From Thalassobacillus cyri (lineage in GTDB: Bacteria > Bacillota > Bacilli > Bacillales > Halobacillaceae), in the NCBI RefSeq assembly GCF_900107755.1, contig NZ_FNQR01000001.1, positions 248,001 through 312,000 on the forward strand: a stretch of 64,000 nt of DNA, read 5' to 3'. Within the stretch, counting starts at the first letter, position 1, and the number at the start of each line of letters is the position of its first letter. The position numbers and the translations under genes were made by a program. Positions 50,973-58,663 of the stretch are shown piece after piece. Under the pieces are notes generated by a model. That model worked only from the letters and a program-made list of their open reading frames with translations, did no database searches and was not told the DNA's origin.

Positions 50973-52556
50973 TTAATGTACAAAAAACAATCGGTTAAAT
51001 ACCTCTTGGATAAGTTCAGTTGGATGTTCTGTCATCTGCTGTGACCTCCAGGCAATAAAGCCATCAGGGCGTATGAGTACTGCTCCTCCCATACCAATGC
51101 CATAGGTTTCGCTAAAACAATTGCTATTATCCTTTAATTCTTCTATTTGCCCAATTCTATAGCATCTTACATGCTTAGCCCACTTGGATTGCTGGATTGC
51201 TTTCTCCCAATTTTCACCACTTTCCCCAATAAGGACAACCCACTGATCCAATAATAAATCAATGGTTGAAACATTATGCCCGTTAACCTCCAGGTTCAGG
51301 TGAGGCGCTCGTGTTCCAGGTCGGGCTGAGGGAGTATTTGCATCCTCAAATACTTTCTGATCGGATTGCCCGGCTTCAGGAATGAGACAGCCGGTTTGAT
51401 AACTATACCCAAATACTACATCATTGTCTGGAATGATTTTCTCTACAGGAGGAAGCTTGTTATTTGGGTCTTTAAACCAGGCTTGAAGGCGTGCGAGGGC
51501 TTGCTGCAACGTATGGTAGGCAATTGGTTTTCGTTCTTGTTCATACGTATATAGTAATTCTGCTCCTGCTGTTCCTCTGATAACAGCTTCAAGCTTCCAA
51601 GCAAGATTATAAGCATCGTGAATACCAGTATTGCCACCAAAGCCGCCAGTCGGAGGAATGACATGAGCAGCATCCCCTATAAAAAAGACCCTTCCACTTC
51701 CAAAACTGTGGGTAATAAATGCTGCCGCTTCCCAAAGTCTTATATCGACAATGTTTACTGTCACATTTCGTCCCATTCCTCTTGTAATTAATTCCTTGCA
51801 TCGTTTCTCGGTATAGTCACCTGGTTCTTCTCCCTTTTGAGGAAAATACTGGACAGACATCGACCAGCGTTTTGCACCTTCTCTGGGCACTAAGGTACCA
51901 TTAATATCCTCAAGCATGGAGGCAGTAAAATGGTATCCATTTATTGTAGGTAGTGCATCTGTATCAAAAATGACATTTAACCAATTCTGAAGGATCCCAG
52001 GTCCCTGACGGATTACTCCTAATCTTTCTCTTGTTTTTCCATTTATTCCATCAGCTGCTATGGCATAGGAAGCATGGATTTCCGATGATTGTCCGGTAGT
52101 ACGATTTTTAGTTACTACTTTAACTTTATCTGTTCCTTGCTTTATATCCGTAGCCTCCGTATTAAATCTGATATCCGCTCCCAGTTTTTCTGCTTTCTCC
52201 TTTAATATCGGTTCTAGTCGGTCCTGTTCACAATCAGCAGGGCGTGTCGGACTAAACGAAGTCGTATCGTTTTGTTCGATTTTCATAATTTTAAAATTCT
52301 CATCTGCCAGGTTTTTAGCCATAACTACATTATTGGATGCTTGTCTGGGCCGTTGCTCCCTAATTTCGTCTTCAATTCCTACATTACGATACAATTCCAT
52401 TGACCGTGCAGAAATCCCGCTGAACTTATATTGAATGGAAGTCGTTTCATGTCTTTCGATTACTATACAGTCTATATTGCGATGGGCTAAAAATAATGCT
52501 GCTGATAATCCACTTAATCCCCCGCCAATGATGAGTACCGAAGTTTCTGTTTTCAT
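50973..52556 (-). CDS. FAD-dependent aromatic-ring-hydroxylase-type monooxygenase
   Basis: About 527 residues. N-terminal dinucleotide fold VLIIGGGLSGLSAALFLAHRN, the DG motif (YAIAADGINGKTRERLG) and the GD motif (VFFIGDAAHVIPPTGGFGGNTGIHDAYNLAWKL), with a C-terminal thioredoxin-like domain as in PheA/TfdB and polyketide hydroxylases. It hydroxylates an aromatic or polyketide substrate using NAD(P)H and oxygen. AAAGGAGG precedes two consecutive ATG codons; the second has the better spacing. No pathway partners lie next to it. Confidence 0.88.
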   Translation of the reverse strand: MKTETSVLIIGGGLSGLSAALFLAHRNIDCIVIERHETTSIQYKFSGISARSMELYRNVGIEDEIREQRPRQASNNVVMAKNLADENFKIMKIEQNDTTSFSPTRPADCEQDRLEPILKEKAEKLGADIRFNTEATDIKQGTDKVKVVTKNRTTGQSSEIHASYAIAADGINGKTRERLGVIRQGPGILQNWLNVIFDTDALPTINGYHFTASMLEDINGTLVPREGAKRWSMSVQYFPQKGEEPGDYTEKRCKELITRGMGRNVTVNIVDIRLWEAAAFITHSFGSGRVFFIGDAAHVIPPTGGFGGNTGIHDAYNLAWKLEAVIRGTAGAELLYTYEQERKPIAYHTLQQALARLQAWFKDPNNKLPPVEKIIPDNDVVFGYSYQTGCLIPEAGQSDQKVFEDANTPSARPGTRAPHLNLEVNGHNVSTIDLLLDQWVVLIGESGENWEKAIQQSKWAKHVRCYRIGQIEELKDNSNCFSETYGIGMGGAVLIRPDGFIAWRSQQMTEHPTELIQEVFNRLFFVH

Positions 52557-52760
52557 CATACATCCTCCTTTTACTATTTTTTTTGGCGTCCATTCCAACA
52601 TAAACTAAAATGATAAACGCTCTCTAAAGTAAATCTTAATTATTTCTTAATTGATGGTCCGAAGGGGTCTCAAAAGCTGAAAAATCAGTTTAATCATTTT
52701 TTGATGGTGGCATACCAGCAATAAGTTTGGTAGCGAATCTAAAAAATAGAGTAACGTGAA

Positions 52761-52812
52761 GATGCCTGACCCCCACCGCGCTAAAACTCTAGCATGATGG
52801 GATTCAGGCACC
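52761..52812. repeat. REP-like palindrome, copy 9
   Basis: GATGCCTGACCCCCACCGCG ... TGATGGGATTCAGGCACC; followed by seven T, so it can also act as a terminator. Confidence 0.87.
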
Positions 52813-52845
52813 GTTTTTTTGGTTTTTCTACCTATATTATTTTAA

Positions 52846-53247
52846 TCAAACAGGTATTTTGCTGTTAATGATCGCCTTATCACTCGAAGTACCGAACTGT
52901 TGTTTTTTGTGATAGAAGAAATAGGAACCGAATAATAGCATGTAAAAGATCAAGAAAGAACTTACAGGATCTCCCACAGCCAGAGTCGAGTACATAGCTC
53001 CCGTGATATCAATTGCAAACCCGGCGTACGCCCATTCTGTAATTCGAGGAAAACCAGGAACCAATATCGCAATCACACCAAGTAATTTGGCAACTCCAAT
53101 AAATGGGATTAGGTAGGCAGGGTAACCTAAGTGGTCGAATAGAGTGACTGCATCGGGATGAGAAAGAATATTAGTAATAGCACTAAAAAGCATCAATGCT
53201 GTCAGAAGACCTGTGGAAATCCAATAAGTAATTGAAATTTTTTTCAT
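52846..53247 (-). CDS. DoxX-like membrane protein
   Basis: 133 residues, four helices: YWISTGLLTALMLFSAITNIL, PAYLIPFIGVAKLLGVIAILV, YAGFAIDITGAMYSTLAV and SSFLIFYMLLFGSYFFY. The KLLGVIAILVPGFPRITEWAYAGF segment is typical of the DoxX_2/DoxX-like family. AAAGGAGG nine bases before the ATG of MKKISITYW fixes the start; the longer frame upstream reads through a palindromic repeat. Function unknown. Confidence 0.85.
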   Translation of the reverse strand: MKKISITYWISTGLLTALMLFSAITNILSHPDAVTLFDHLGYPAYLIPFIGVAKLLGVIAILVPGFPRITEWAYAGFAIDITGAMYSTLAVGDPVSSFLIFYMLLFGSYFFYHKKQQFGTSSDKAIINSKIPV

Positions 53248-53367
53248 GTTTTCTTTCCTCCTTTCGTTTACTTCGTTATAAAGCCTATCATTTATAATTG
53301 TGTAAAGTTTCTTCTGAATTGCTGAATTTTCAAAAAAATAACCTTGATTTAGATAAGCTTGAATGAA

Positions 53368-53416
53368 GGTGCCTGCCCTCACCGCTAATACTTTAGCATG
53401 CTGGGGGGCAGATACC
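53368..53416. repeat. REP-like palindrome, copy 10
   Basis: GGTGCCTGCCCTCACC ... CATGCTGGGGGGCAGATACC with GCTAATACTTTAGC at the centre. Confidence 0.85.
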
Positions 53417-53514
53417 ATGCTTTGGAATTGGCCGCTCGAAAAGTATGGAAGAAATGTGTAAATTGCATTTCCTTTTGATTACATCAGGGGTTTTGAGCAA
53501 ATTTTTTGTTAGAC

Positions 53515-53623
53515 TAGAACTGTAGCACAAGCTGCCTACCCAAACGCCCGCCCCCTGGCGTTTGGGAAATAACTTTCCAACATGAGCAGGGACGCAAACA
53601 CAGTAGTGTTTGCGTCTTTTTTT
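53515..53623 (+). ncRNA. Candidate small RNA or leader RNA, C-rich
   Basis: No open frame, but two tandem stems: CCCAAACGCC / GGCGTTTGGG with a C-rich loop (CGCCCCCT), then GACGCAAACAC / GTGTTTGCGTC (11 bp, loop AGTA) followed by seven T. A promoter-like pair (TTGAGC, 16-base spacer, TAGAAC) lies just upstream. No plus-strand gene precedes it, so the terminator must end a non-coding RNA of about 105 nt, or attenuate the nicotinamidase gene 68 bases on. C-rich loops are common mRNA-pairing seeds in Gram-positive sRNAs. Confidence 0.5.
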
Positions 53624-53690
53624 GCGGCTTAAAAGTGTCTTTACATATATAAATACATGTGTAAAACTATACCTGAGAGGAGGATGTGGT

Positions 53691-54266
53691 ATGAATAGGT
53701 GCTTACTTGTGATTGATTATACGAATGATTTTGTGGCGGATGATGGTGCGTTAACGTGTGGAAAGCCGGGTCAGGATATTGAACCGGACTTGCGATCGTT
53801 CGTGAAAAAGTGGGTAGAGGACAACGAACCTGTTGTTTTTGCGGTGGATCTTCATCACCAGGACGATCAGTATCATCCCGAACACAAACTTTTTCCTCCC
53901 CATAACGTTGAAGGGACCGATGGCAGGAAGCTGTATGGTTCGCTTCAGGAGTATTATGAAGAAAACCAAGCCTTGGATCATGTAAGATGGATGGATAAAA
54001 CGCGCTATAGTGCGTTTGCCGGCACGGACCTGGACCTTTATTTAAAAGAAAGAGGGATCAATGAACTTCATCTTACTGGTGTCTGCACGGATATTTGTGT
54101 ACTCCATACAGCTATGGATGCTTATAACTTAGGATATTCCATCGTGATTGATGAGCGTGCTGTTGCGAGTTTTAATGAAGCGGGGCATAAGTGGGCGCTT
54201 GGCCATTTTGAAAATGTCCTCGGTGCCAAAGTCACAAAAAACAACGAACGAGCTGAAAAAGCTTGA
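53691..54266 (+). CDS. pncA: Nicotinamidase / isochorismatase-family hydrolase
   Basis: 191 residues. Catalytic triad residues are visible: Asp in IDYTNDF, Lys in MDKTRYSAF and Cys in GVCTDICVLHTA; metal-binding Asp/His in AVDLHHQDDQYHPEH. This is the pattern of Bacillus nicotinamidases, which turn nicotinamide into nicotinate for NAD recycling. The start is the ATG of MNRCLLVIDY with GAGAGGAGG upstream; the longer frame lacks a site. Preceded by the candidate RNA. Confidence 0.85.
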   Translation: MNRCLLVIDYTNDFVADDGALTCGKPGQDIEPDLRSFVKKWVEDNEPVVFAVDLHHQDDQYHPEHKLFPPHNVEGTDGRKLYGSLQEYYEENQALDHVRWMDKTRYSAFAGTDLDLYLKERGINELHLTGVCTDICVLHTAMDAYNLGYSIVIDERAVASFNEAGHKWALGHFENVLGAKVTKNNERAEKA

Positions 54267-54295
54267 CTTGGATAAGATGAATCACCCTTTAGAAA

Positions 54296-54346
54296 AGCGC
54301 TGACCGCCAGTGCGTTAATGTTTTAGCCCACTGGCGGTCCGGCACC
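54296..54346. repeat. REP-like palindrome, copy 11
   Basis: AGCGCTGACCGCCAGTGCG ... CCCACTGGCGGTCCGGCACC, between convergent nicotinamidase and BCCT genes. The arms have compensating changes (CCGCCAG / CTGGCGG), which suggests that pairing matters. Confidence 0.87.
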
Positions 54347-54348
54347 TT

Positions 54349-55875
54349 TTATTTAGTTTTTTTCTTATTCGGCGGGTGGAAGCGTCCAACACCTAATTCT
54401 CTTCCCTCTTTATATATAGCCTTGACGAAGCTGATTACCATTAACAGCATGATAATCGAGAAAGGCAAAGCCGCAATAATCATCGTGTTCTGCAAGGCTT
54501 GCAGTCCACCTGTATAAAGAAGAGCAAGTGCAGTAGCCGATAGCAAGACTCCCCATGTCAGTTTAATCGTATTACCAGGATGTTCAGAACCTCCGGTTGT
54601 CATCATACCTAAAACGAATGTTCCTGAATCAGCTGAGGTAATGAAAAAGGTGCCAATCAGGGTCATTGCTACAATGGAAGCAATCATGCCTAATGGAATA
54701 TTGGAAAAAACACCGAAAAGTGACTCTTCTGTCGCCAGGGAGGAAATGGTGTCAACCGCATTATGCTCCAGCGAGATTGCGGCACCTCCGAAGGTTGCAA
54801 ACCATAAAAAGCCGATTACTGATGGGACGACCAAAACCGTAAATACAAATTCCCTGATACTACGGCCACGGGACACCCTCGCGATGAATACGCCGACGAA
54901 CGGAGACCAGGCAATCCACCAGGCCCAATAAAAAATCGTCCAATTATTGATCCACTCCCGTGTTTCTTCATTCAATGGCGCAATGCGAAAACTCATAGAG
55001 GGAAGGTTTTGTAAATATGCTCCGATCGAGCTTGTAAATAAGTTCAAAATAAATAAAGTCGGACCTACGCTGAAAACAAGCAGGAACAAAAGACCTGCCA
55101 ATCCCATGTTGACATTGCTGAGTATTCTGATCCCTTTTCCCAGACCGGTCCATGCCGATATCATAAATAATACCGTTACGACGGCGACAATGATGAACTG
55201 CACAAAAATGCCTGTTGGGATATTAAATAGATAGGACAAGCCTCCATTAATCTGTACAGCTCCAAAGCCAAGAGTGGTCGCAACGCCAATGACTGTGGCA
55301 ATAACTGCGAGGATATCGATGATTTTCCCAATCACTCCATCTGCTTTATCCCCAATGATGGGTTTCAACGTGGCACTAATCAGTCCTGCATGTCCATGGC
55401 GGAAATTGAAGTAAGCTAACACAAGGGCCACTATCCCATAAATCGCCCAAGCATGAATCCCCCAGTGGAAGAAGGTGTACTGCATTGCATCTTTGATTGC
55501 TTGATCTGTCCCCGTTTCCCCGGTTGGCGAATTGATCGCATAGTGACTGATTGGTTCTGCAGTTCCCCAAAAGACAATCCCAATCCCCATACCCGCGCTG
55601 AATAACATGGCAATCCATGTCGGCCTGGAAAACTCGGGTTTCTCGTCTGCTTTTCCCAGTTTTATTCTTCCTAATGGCGTCACCAAAAAAGCCAGGCATA
55701 TGAGTACGAAGAATGTTACAGCAATTAAGTAATACCATCCTAGTTTGTTAGAAATGAACGCCTGTACATTTCCTGTTGCCTTTTCTAATCCATCTGGCCA
55801 TACCACACCAATGACCACGAGCACGAGCATAATGCCTACCGATATTTTAAAAACCGTTGTGAATTTTTCCTTCAC
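54349..55875 (-). CDS. BCCT family choline/betaine transporter
   Basis: 508 residues and twelve helices. The BCCT signature is clear: SAGMGIGIVFWGTAEPISHYA, FFHWGIHAWAIYGIVALVLAYFNFRHG, and WTIFYWAWWIAWSPFVGVFIARVSRGRSIREF. It imports quaternary-ammonium osmolytes, coupled to sodium or protons. The GTG start (MKEKFTTVFK) has GGAAGGGG eight bases upstream; the ATG six codons earlier has no site. Near gbsR-gbsA-betA, it is the likely choline importer, equivalent to cudT of Staphylococcus. Confidence 0.92.
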   Translation of the reverse strand: MKEKFTTVFKISVGIMLVLVVIGVVWPDGLEKATGNVQAFISNKLGWYYLIAVTFFVLICLAFLVTPLGRIKLGKADEKPEFSRPTWIAMLFSAGMGIGIVFWGTAEPISHYAINSPTGETGTDQAIKDAMQYTFFHWGIHAWAIYGIVALVLAYFNFRHGHAGLISATLKPIIGDKADGVIGKIIDILAVIATVIGVATTLGFGAVQINGGLSYLFNIPTGIFVQFIIVAVVTVLFMISAWTGLGKGIRILSNVNMGLAGLLFLLVFSVGPTLFILNLFTSSIGAYLQNLPSMSFRIAPLNEETREWINNWTIFYWAWWIAWSPFVGVFIARVSRGRSIREFVFTVLVVPSVIGFLWFATFGGAAISLEHNAVDTISSLATEESLFGVFSNIPLGMIASIVAMTLIGTFFITSADSGTFVLGMMTTGGSEHPGNTIKLTWGVLLSATALALLYTGGLQALQNTMIIAALPFSIIMLLMVISFVKAIYKEGRELGVGRFHPPNKKKTK

Positions 55876-55960
55876 GGTTGAGTCCCCTTCCATTTTAGAA
55901 GATAGTTATATTATCTTGAGAGAAACCCGTTCTTATTCTTTCTATTCGGTTTTTAGTTTC

Positions 55961-56004
55961 GGTCCAGTCCCCCGGGCATTAGCTCAATGGGGGGGGCAGG
56001 CAGC
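55961..56004. repeat. REP-like palindrome, copy 12 (degenerate)
   Basis: GGTCCAGTCCCCCGGGCATTA ... CAATGGGGGGGGCAGGCAGC; shortened form. Confidence 0.55.
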
Positions 56005-56096
56005 TTTTCATTTTTATATACGTGACAACATAGTTATAGTATTGTTTGATTACTGGCTTGTTGAAAAAAACGAATGATTGATATGAGGTGATTTAA

Positions 56097-56642
56097 ATGA
56101 AGGTTGGCGTAATATATGGGAGTACAAGAGAAAACGGAAATACAGAGCTGTTATCAGAAGAAGTCGTAAAAAACTTACCAGATGTCATTAGAATGGATCT
56201 TAAAAGGTATCATTATCATGATATTATTGATCAAAGACATGACAAAAATGGATTTTCTCCCGTGGATGATGAGTACGATCAGCTCATTGACCAAATCATT
56301 GATTGTGAGGTTTTAATTTTTGCTACACCAATTTATTGGTATGGCATGAGCAGTGTGATGAAACGCTTTATCGATCGCTGGTCGCAAACGGTAAGAGATG
56401 AAAAATACCCGGATTTCAAAGAACAAATGAGTCAGAAACAAGCATATATTATTGCGGTCGGAGGAGATGAGCCTCGTGTGAAAGGTCTCCCGCTTGTCCA
56501 ACAGTTCAAGTACATCTGCGAATTTATCGGTTTGAATTATAAAGGATATTTATTAGGGGAAGGGGGAAAACCTGGAGAAATTCTTAGCGATAAGACAGCT
56601 ATAGAGGATGCACATAAGTTAGGAGAATGGATAAAAGGATGA
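56097..56642 (+). CDS. Flavodoxin-like NAD(P)H/FMN reductase
   Basis: 181 residues. GVIYGSTRENGNTELLSEEVV is the phosphate-binding loop of FMN; ATPIYWYGMSSVMKRFIDRW is the second FMN loop of the NADPH-dependent FMN reductase/flavodoxin_2 group, and QAYIIAVGGDEPRVKG follows. It acts as a quinone, azo or flavin reductase in the cytoplasm. GAGGTG before the ATG. Its position next to Mn catalase suggests redox-stress defence. Confidence 0.87.
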   Translation: MKVGVIYGSTRENGNTELLSEEVVKNLPDVIRMDLKRYHYHDIIDQRHDKNGFSPVDDEYDQLIDQIIDCEVLIFATPIYWYGMSSVMKRFIDRWSQTVRDEKYPDFKEQMSQKQAYIIAVGGDEPRVKGLPLVQQFKYICEFIGLNYKGYLLGEGGKPGEILSDKTAIEDAHKLGEWIKG

Positions 56643-56670
56643 ACTTAAACTAGTGCTTTGTTAAACCTTC

Positions 56671-56712
56671 AGAAGCTAATTGGTTTCTAATGAACCGACT
56701 GGCTTCTTTTTA
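56671..56712 (+). terminator. Rho-independent terminator
   Basis: AGAAGCTAATTGGTT pairs with AACCGACTGGCTTCT (two G-U pairs, one mismatch), then TTTTTAT. Confidence 0.75.
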
Positions 56713-56774
56713 TGATCAATATCCATATGATTGGTAAATGTAGAAAGTGCACTTCTTATAAAGTTAAGATTCCC

Positions 56775-56856
56775 TTAAATGATTATCTTACTTTGGAAAT
56801 TATTTATACGGGTAGTTAGCTCTTTTTGGCCTACATTAAAAAAGATAATGATTTAA
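56775..56856 (+). promoter_or_regulatory. Catalase upstream region with inverted 15-bp sites
   Basis: TTAAATGATTATCTT (56775-56789) and AAGATAATGATTTAA (56842-56856) are inverted copies, 14 of 15 identical, 52 bases apart. Between them CTTTGG-N13-GGGTAG resembles a weak sigma-B promoter. The sites could bind a dimeric repressor or form a long stem. Confidence 0.45.
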
Positions 56857-56873
56857 TAAAAGGAGCTAACTAA

Positions 56874-57731
56874 ATGTTTTCACATATTAAAGAATTACAA
56901 TATAATGCAAAGCCTTCCCAGCCTGATGCTGTTTATGCGAAAAAGCTGCAGGAAATTTTAGGAGGGCAATTCGGCGAGATTTCTGTCATGATGCAATATC
57001 TTTTCCAGGGATGGAACTGTAGAGGAAACGGTAAATACAGGGACATGCTTCTTGATATTGGTACCGAAGAGATTGCCCATGTTGAGATGATTGCTACGAT
57101 GATTGCTCAATTACTCGATGGTGCTCCCGCTCATGATCAGGAGCAGGCAGCCCAGGATCCTGTGGTGGAAGCAGTTCTTGGCGGAATGAATCCGCAGCAT
57201 ACGATTGTTAACGGATTAGGCGCGCAGCCCAATGACAGTTCTGGTTATCCATGGAATGCCCGTTACACAATTGCCAGTGGCAACTTGCTTGCTGACTTCC
57301 GTGCTAATTTGAATGCAGAAACCCAAGGCAGGCTGCAGGCCGTTCGTTTATATGAGATGACCACCGACCCTGGAGTCAGGGATATGCTTTCTTTCTTAAT
57401 TGCCAGGGATAAAATGCATCAAAACCAATGGATGGCTGCCATTGAAGAGCTGGAACAGACACAGGGAGCGGTCGTTCCGAGCACGTTTAATCCGGAATAT
57501 GAAAAGCAGGATGTTGCTTATTCGTTCATGAACTTCTCAGAAGGAGAGGAAAGTAGCACAGGACGCTGGGCTAACGGTCCTTCGATGGATGGAAAAGGCA
57601 CATTTGAATATGTTCAAGCACCGCAGGCGAATGGCCAGAAGCCAGAGTTGACGCCGGCTCCGGCATTTATTCACGGTACGCCTCCTGGGCAAGCTGAACT
57701 CGCACAGGATATGCCCTTGCAAACTAATTAA
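56874..57731 (+). CDS. Manganese (non-haem) catalase
   Basis: 285 residues, full length. Ligands of the dimanganese centre are visible in series: Glu in GGQFGEISVMMQYLFQ, Glu/His in IGTEEIAHVEMI, Glu in LNAETQGRLQAVRLYEMT, and His in RDKMHQNQW. It dismutates hydrogen peroxide. AAAGGAGC precedes the ATG. It stands beside betaine-synthesis genes; the FAD choline dehydrogenase of this group can leak peroxide, and flavoprotein oxidases at 17-26 kb also make it. Confidence 0.95.
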   Translation: MFSHIKELQYNAKPSQPDAVYAKKLQEILGGQFGEISVMMQYLFQGWNCRGNGKYRDMLLDIGTEEIAHVEMIATMIAQLLDGAPAHDQEQAAQDPVVEAVLGGMNPQHTIVNGLGAQPNDSSGYPWNARYTIASGNLLADFRANLNAETQGRLQAVRLYEMTTDPGVRDMLSFLIARDKMHQNQWMAAIEELEQTQGAVVPSTFNPEYEKQDVAYSFMNFSEGEESSTGRWANGPSMDGKGTFEYVQAPQANGQKPELTPAPAFIHGTPPGQAELAQDMPLQTN

Positions 57732-57823
57732 AAAAGGTGGAAAGCTTGAATCAAATGTGGTTTAAGCTTTCAGTTTAGGGATTTACGGAACCGTTTTTCT
57801 ATTACGCTTGTTTTAATGTGATG

Positions 57824-57872
57824 TTGCCTGACCACCCATTGCGCTAATGCTTTAGCGTGCTGGCGGTCAGGC
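57824..57872. repeat. REP-like palindrome, copy 13
   Basis: TTGCCTGACCACCCATTGCG ... CGTGCTGGCGGTCAGGC with GCTAATGCTTTAGC at the centre; between convergent catalase and gbsR genes. Confidence 0.88.
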
Positions 57873-57880
57873 TATTTCAG

Positions 57881-58459
57881 TTATTTATTGCTGTCAGTTT
57901 CTTCTGGATTCGTTTTTTCAATCGGGAGAAATTCAAAGATCTCTCCTGATTCAATGGATTGGGCCAGCTGCTCCAACCAATGACAATAACTCCTATATTC
58001 CTCTAATTGCTTTAAATCCTGTTCCGCTCGTTGTTTCAATTCTTCTCCGGTTTCTTCATCCTTCAAGATTTGCACCAGTTTCTCTTTAGCATAATCGATG
58101 GCGGTCAGGTTTAATTTGGCTTCTCTTTCCCACTTATCTCCAAAGAATTGGGAAAAATAATGAAAGAAATTTTTCTCCGCCAAAAACAGATCCTTCCGTG
58201 TTCCTTTTTTCCAGACTTTCTTCACAATATTGATGTCTTGTAATTTACGAACGGCGGTGCTCATACTCGGTTTGCTCATACCAAGTTCATCTTTCATATC
58301 ATCAAGGGTCTGGGGATCATGCTTGAAATACAGGGTGGCGTAGAGTCTGCCGATGGATGGGGTGACGCCGTAAAGGTCCATGGTTTCGGCGATCGAGTTA
58401 ATGACAGCACGTTCTGCCTGTTCCAGCAATTCTTCTGAGTTTTTCTGATTTTCTTCCAA
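57881..58459 (-). CDS. gbsR: GbsR-type choline-responsive repressor
   Basis: 192 residues. The DNA-binding part, TPSIGRLYATLYFKHDPQTLDDMKDELGMSKPSMSTAVRKLQDINIVKKVWKKGTRKDLF, is the MarR-like winged helix of the GbsR/CudC family; a helical C-terminal domain with aromatic residues (YRSYCHWLEQL) fits choline binding. In B. subtilis GbsR represses gbsAB until choline is present. It diverges from gbsA here, and two matching operator sequences lie between the genes. The start ATG has AAAGAGGG upstream. Confidence 0.93.
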   Translation of the reverse strand: MEENQKNSEELLEQAERAVINSIAETMDLYGVTPSIGRLYATLYFKHDPQTLDDMKDELGMSKPSMSTAVRKLQDINIVKKVWKKGTRKDLFLAEKNFFHYFSQFFGDKWEREAKLNLTAIDYAKEKLVQILKDEETGEELKQRAEQDLKQLEEYRSYCHWLEQLAQSIESGEIFEFLPIEKTNPEETDSNK

Positions 58460-58496
58460 TACAATCCCTCTTTCCTATGTTTCGCACTATTCAATT

Positions 58497-58516
58497 AGTT
58501 AAATATAAATTTAACT
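58497..58516 (-). promoter_or_regulatory. Putative GbsR operator 1
   Basis: AGTTAAAT-ATAA-ATTTAACT, perfect 8-bp arms, 38 bases before the gbsR start (autoregulation). Confidence 0.65.
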
Positions 58517-58620
58517 ACTTTAATATTTACTATAACGCAACTTTAAGGAATGTCAAAAGAGAAAAGGAGTGTTGGTTTACAACGAAAATCGAGTATGCTA
58601 CTATTAATTGTGTTAAATAC

Positions 58621-58640
58621 GTTAAAAATAAATTTAATAA
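58621..58640 (+). promoter_or_regulatory. Putative GbsR operator 2
   Basis: GTTAAAAATAAATTTAATAA shares 17 of 19 bases with operator 1 and lies 24 bases before the gbsA start, where bound repressor would block transcription. Confidence 0.65.
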
Positions 58641-58663
58641 AGTTAATATAAGGAGTGAAAGGC

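Noticed and set aside
56844-56858. PerR box at the Mn catalase gene
   Set aside because: Only about 9 of 14 positions match the PerR consensus.
15168-57872. CRISPR array as explanation of the repeated palindromes
   Set aside because: Copies are dispersed over 40 kb, lack regular spacers and no cas genes are present.
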